Origin: Gammaproteobacteria bacterium
Lineage (GTDB): Bacteria > Pseudomonadota > Gammaproteobacteria > SZUA-140
NCBI GenBank assembly: GCA_020845975.1
Contig: JADLET010000039.1
Coordinates: 1-37,558, forward strand
Direction of reading: 5' to 3'
Length of the DNA stretch: 37,558 nucleotides
Part shown: positions 35,930 through 37,558 of the stretch, one piece after another
Layout of the letters: every line of letters begins with the position of its first letter
How positions within the stretch are numbered: the stretch's first letter is position 1
Notes under the pieces: generated by a model
What the model saw: the letters and a program-made list of their open reading frames with translations, nothing else
What the model was told of the DNA's origin: nothing
The model's database searches: none
Program-made: the position numbers and the translations under genes

Positions 35930-36088
35930 TCAACCGTCCGGCACGAGACGCTCCAATGCCTCGCGGTATTTCCGCGTCGTTTCCGCGACGTCCTCTTCCG
36001 GCAAGGAAGGCGCCGGCGTCCGCTTGTTCGAGCCGATCTTCTCGAGAGCATCGCGCACGTATTGTTTATCGAAACTGGCCGGAATGCA
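35930..36088 (-). pseudogene. purC: 3' remnant of purC (SAICAR synthase)
   Basis: Translating the minus strand from 36088 gives IPASFDKQYVRDALEKIGSN, then KRTPAPSLPEEDVAETTRKY and REALERLVPDG before a TGA at 35930. This is the C-terminal signature of the longer, yeast-Ade1-like SAICAR synthases, where S-[FY]-DKQ-[FY]-[LV]-RD is followed by LPE-x-V-x-x-T-x-x-KY-x-EA. An in-frame TAA at 36092-36094 ends homology, and no N-terminal part precedes it; cbbX ends only 65 bp away. About 50 of roughly 290 codons remain, so the gene is a truncated fossil and the enzyme must be encoded elsewhere. Confidence 0.75.
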
Positions 36089-36156
36089 GCGTTATGCTTC
36101 TGATCAGCATCGTAGATGCAGCTCGCACGGCTTACACCGGCGCGGCCAGCTCCGAT

Positions 36157-37113
36157 TCATTGCTCACGTTCCGTGGCTTGCCTATCTCCGGAATCCGCCC
36201 CGCTCCCGCGTTCGTCGAATATCCTGCTCGCCAGGACATCCTCCGCCTCGATGGTCATCAGCTCCGCCTTGCCGAGTTTCCTGCCGGCGTCGGCAAACAG
36301 CCGGTTGGCCTGCCGCAGCCGCGCGCGATCGAGCGCGTTGCGCACCGAGCGGGCATTGGAAAAGTGCGGTTGCTGCATGCGCAGCCTGAGGTATTTCCTG
36401 AACGCTGTCTCGCCTTCCGCGCTGAAAATGTAATTCTGGCGCTCTAGCATCAGCCTGGCGATCTGCAGCAGCTCGTCCGACGTATAATCCGGGAAGTCGA
36501 TGTGATGGGCGATGCGCGAGCGCATGCCGGGATTGCTTTGGAAAAAGCGATCCATCTTGTCCTTGTACCCGGCCAGAATCACCACCAGATCGTCGCGGTT
36601 ATTCTCCATGACCTGCAGCAGGATCTCGATGGACTCCTGACCGTAGTCGCGCTCATTCTCCGGCTTGTACAGATAGTAGGCCTCGTCGATGAACAACACG
36701 CCGCCCATCGCCTTCTTGATCACTTCCTTGGTTTTCGGCGCGGTATGCCCGATGTACTGTCCGACGAGGTCATCGCGCGTCACCGTGACCAGATGGCCTT
36801 CACGCACGTAGCCGAGCCGCTTCAGGATCTCACCCATGCGCATTGCCACCGTGGTCTTGCCGGTGCCGGGATTTCCGGTGAAACACATATGCAGTGTCGG
36901 CGTCTCGGACGACAGCTCGAATTTGCGCCGCAGACGGTCGACCAGCAGCAGTGCGGCGATCTCGCGGATGCGCGTCTTGACGGGCATCAGCCCGATCAGT
37001 TCACGGTCCAGCTTGTCCAGCACCTCCTGGATATTGGAGGCCTTGAATTCGGCCTCGAGATCCACTTGCATATCGTCGGTGCTGGCGGCCTGCATTTTTC
37101 TTTTCTCGCCCAT
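36157..37113 (-). CDS. cbbX: CbbX, red-type RuBisCO activase
   Basis: CbbX is the AAA+ activase of red-type form I RuBisCO; it threads the C-terminus of the large subunit to free inhibited active sites. With ATG 37113 the protein has 318 residues (312 if ATG 37095). Strong family features are [20 protein letters not shown], Walker [13 protein letters not shown] (78-89), pore loop [13 protein letters not shown] (119-131), Walker [16 protein letters not shown] and the arginine-rich [20 protein letters not shown]. It lies 73 bp behind cbbS on the same strand. The last 20 residues ([16 protein letters not shown]) differ from typical CbbX tails, and they end where the purC remnant begins. Confidence 0.95.
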   Translation of the reverse strand: MGEKRKMQAASTDDMQVDLEAEFKASNIQEVLDKLDRELIGLMPVKTRIREIAALLLVDRLRRKFELSSETPTLHMCFTGNPGTGKTTVAMRMGEILKRLGYVREGHLVTVTRDDLVGQYIGHTAPKTKEVIKKAMGGVLFIDEAYYLYKPENERDYGQESIEILLQVMENNRDDLVVILAGYKDKMDRFFQSNPGMRSRIAHHIDFPDYTSDELLQIARLMLERQNYIFSAEGETAFRKYLRLRMQQPHFSNARSVRNALDRARLRQANRLFADAGRKLGKAELMTIEAEDVLASRIFDERGSGADSGDRQATEREQ

Positions 37114-37145
37114 CTCCAGGATTCCTATCGCAGACTGAACAGGAG

Positions 37146-37171
37146 GGGCGGCGGGACTGCACCCGCCGCCC
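37146..37171 (-). other. Strong stem-loop between cbbS and cbbX
   Basis: GGGCGGCGGG (37146-37155) and CCCGCCGCCC (37162-37171) form a perfect 10-bp all-GC stem with loop ACTGCA (plus strand), 15 bp downstream of the cbbS stop. No T tract follows on the minus strand. It is more likely a partial attenuator or an mRNA 3'-end protector that keeps cbbLS transcript above cbbX than a full terminator. Confidence 0.75.
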
Positions 37172-37186
37172 TGCTTGCCGTGAACT

Positions 37187-37558
37187 TCAGTAGCGTTCAC
37201 CTTCCGGATTGTCGGTCGAGTAGCTGTGGACCGTGTAGTGGATGTGTCGACCCTCGGCCTCCTGTCGCACCAGACCAAAACCGGGCTCCTTCTTCGGCCG
37301 GTTGACGATGAAGGACATCGTCGGTGACTCTACACCGCGCGCGCTGTTGAATGCGGTCACACGGATATAGTGGTTCGGAAAGGTTTTGCGGCAATTGTTG
37401 ATTTCCATCAGGATCCCGGCTGGATCCTTCAGGTCGAACATTGGCATGCCGAACATCTCCCAGTAGGTGTTACGCGGATGGGGATCGTCAGTGTATTCAA
37501 TGTTTACCGCCCAGTTGTTCTTCAACGCATACTTGATCTGCGCGGTGATCTGCGCGTC
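37187..37558 (-). CDS. cbbS: RuBisCO small subunit, red type (5' end outside window)
   Basis: The visible 123 codons run off the right edge and read [20 protein letters not shown] at their 5' end. Family blocks [20 protein letters not shown] and the central [18 protein letters not shown] are present. The C-terminal extension [20 protein letters not shown] followed by [17 protein letters not shown] is the hairpin that distinguishes red-type (form IC/ID) small subunits from green-type ones and fills the central channel of the holoenzyme. About 15 N-terminal residues are missing. cbbL should lie just beyond the window. Confidence 0.97.
   Translation of the reverse strand, partial: DAQITAQIKYALKNNWAVNIEYTDDPHPRNTYWEMFGMPMFDLKDPAGILMEINNCRKTFPNHYIRVTAFNSARGVESPTMSFIVNRPKKEPGFGLVRQEAEGRHIHYTVHSYSTDNPEGERY

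Overview
The window is a compact, GC-rich bacterial chromosome segment. Gene content points to an autotrophic proteobacterium, most likely a gammaproteobacterium: phosphoribulokinase, a red-type (form IC) RuBisCO small subunit with the CbbX activase, class I FBPase, a DamX-like SPOR protein, a ZapG/YhcB-like protein, Tas, MtgA and a split glycine decarboxylase. Family-level assignment is inference, because no rRNA or other definitive marker is present.

Region by region. (1) 1-3038 is the proximal end of an integron. An intact IntI-type integrase reads right, and two gene cassettes read away from it on the minus strand. Their boundaries are exact: each cassette begins with a TTRRRY whose complement is found in its own R'' box, and a folded 61-bp attC separates them. 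This part is visibly more AT-rich than the rest. (2) 3060-12854, all minus strand: mtgA, a hypoxanthine-DNA glycosylase, a 988-residue secreted LVIVD beta-propeller protein, tas, hemL, thiE, thiD, a secreted His-tailed protein and a DUF2846-like lipoprotein. (3) 13225-15733: phosphoribulokinase converges on an AAA+/SPOR DamX-like protein. (4) 15919-21838: MarC, a DUF255 thioredoxin-like protein, a SIMPL protein, a membrane protein of unknown function and a secreted Kelch protein. (5) 21967-28366, minus strand: a PfkB-type kinase, then the glycine cleavage operon gcvT-gcvH-gcvPA-tpx-gcvPB-dgkA, with a peroxidase lodged between the two P-protein halves. (6) 28596-33586: fbp, then rlmI-lgt-thyA-folA, and a convergent ZapG-like gene. 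(7) 33772-35527: pgl-glk. (8) 35542-37558: a small conserved-looking gene, a remnant of the 3' end of purC, cbbX and the 3' part of cbbS, with the remaining cbb genes off the right edge.

Several genes serve carbon metabolism together: prk, cbbS/cbbX and fbp belong to the Calvin cycle, pgl and glk feed glucose into the pentose phosphate route, and the glycine cleavage system could salvage glycine made from photorespiratory 2-phosphoglycolate. Prk lies about 22 kb from cbbX. A family of inverted repeats built on GGGGACAGATTTA...TAAATCTGTCCCC occurs at least four times, each just behind a stop codon. One copy supplies the C-terminal residues and stop codon of the DNA glycosylase. I found no tRNA, rRNA or CRISPR array.
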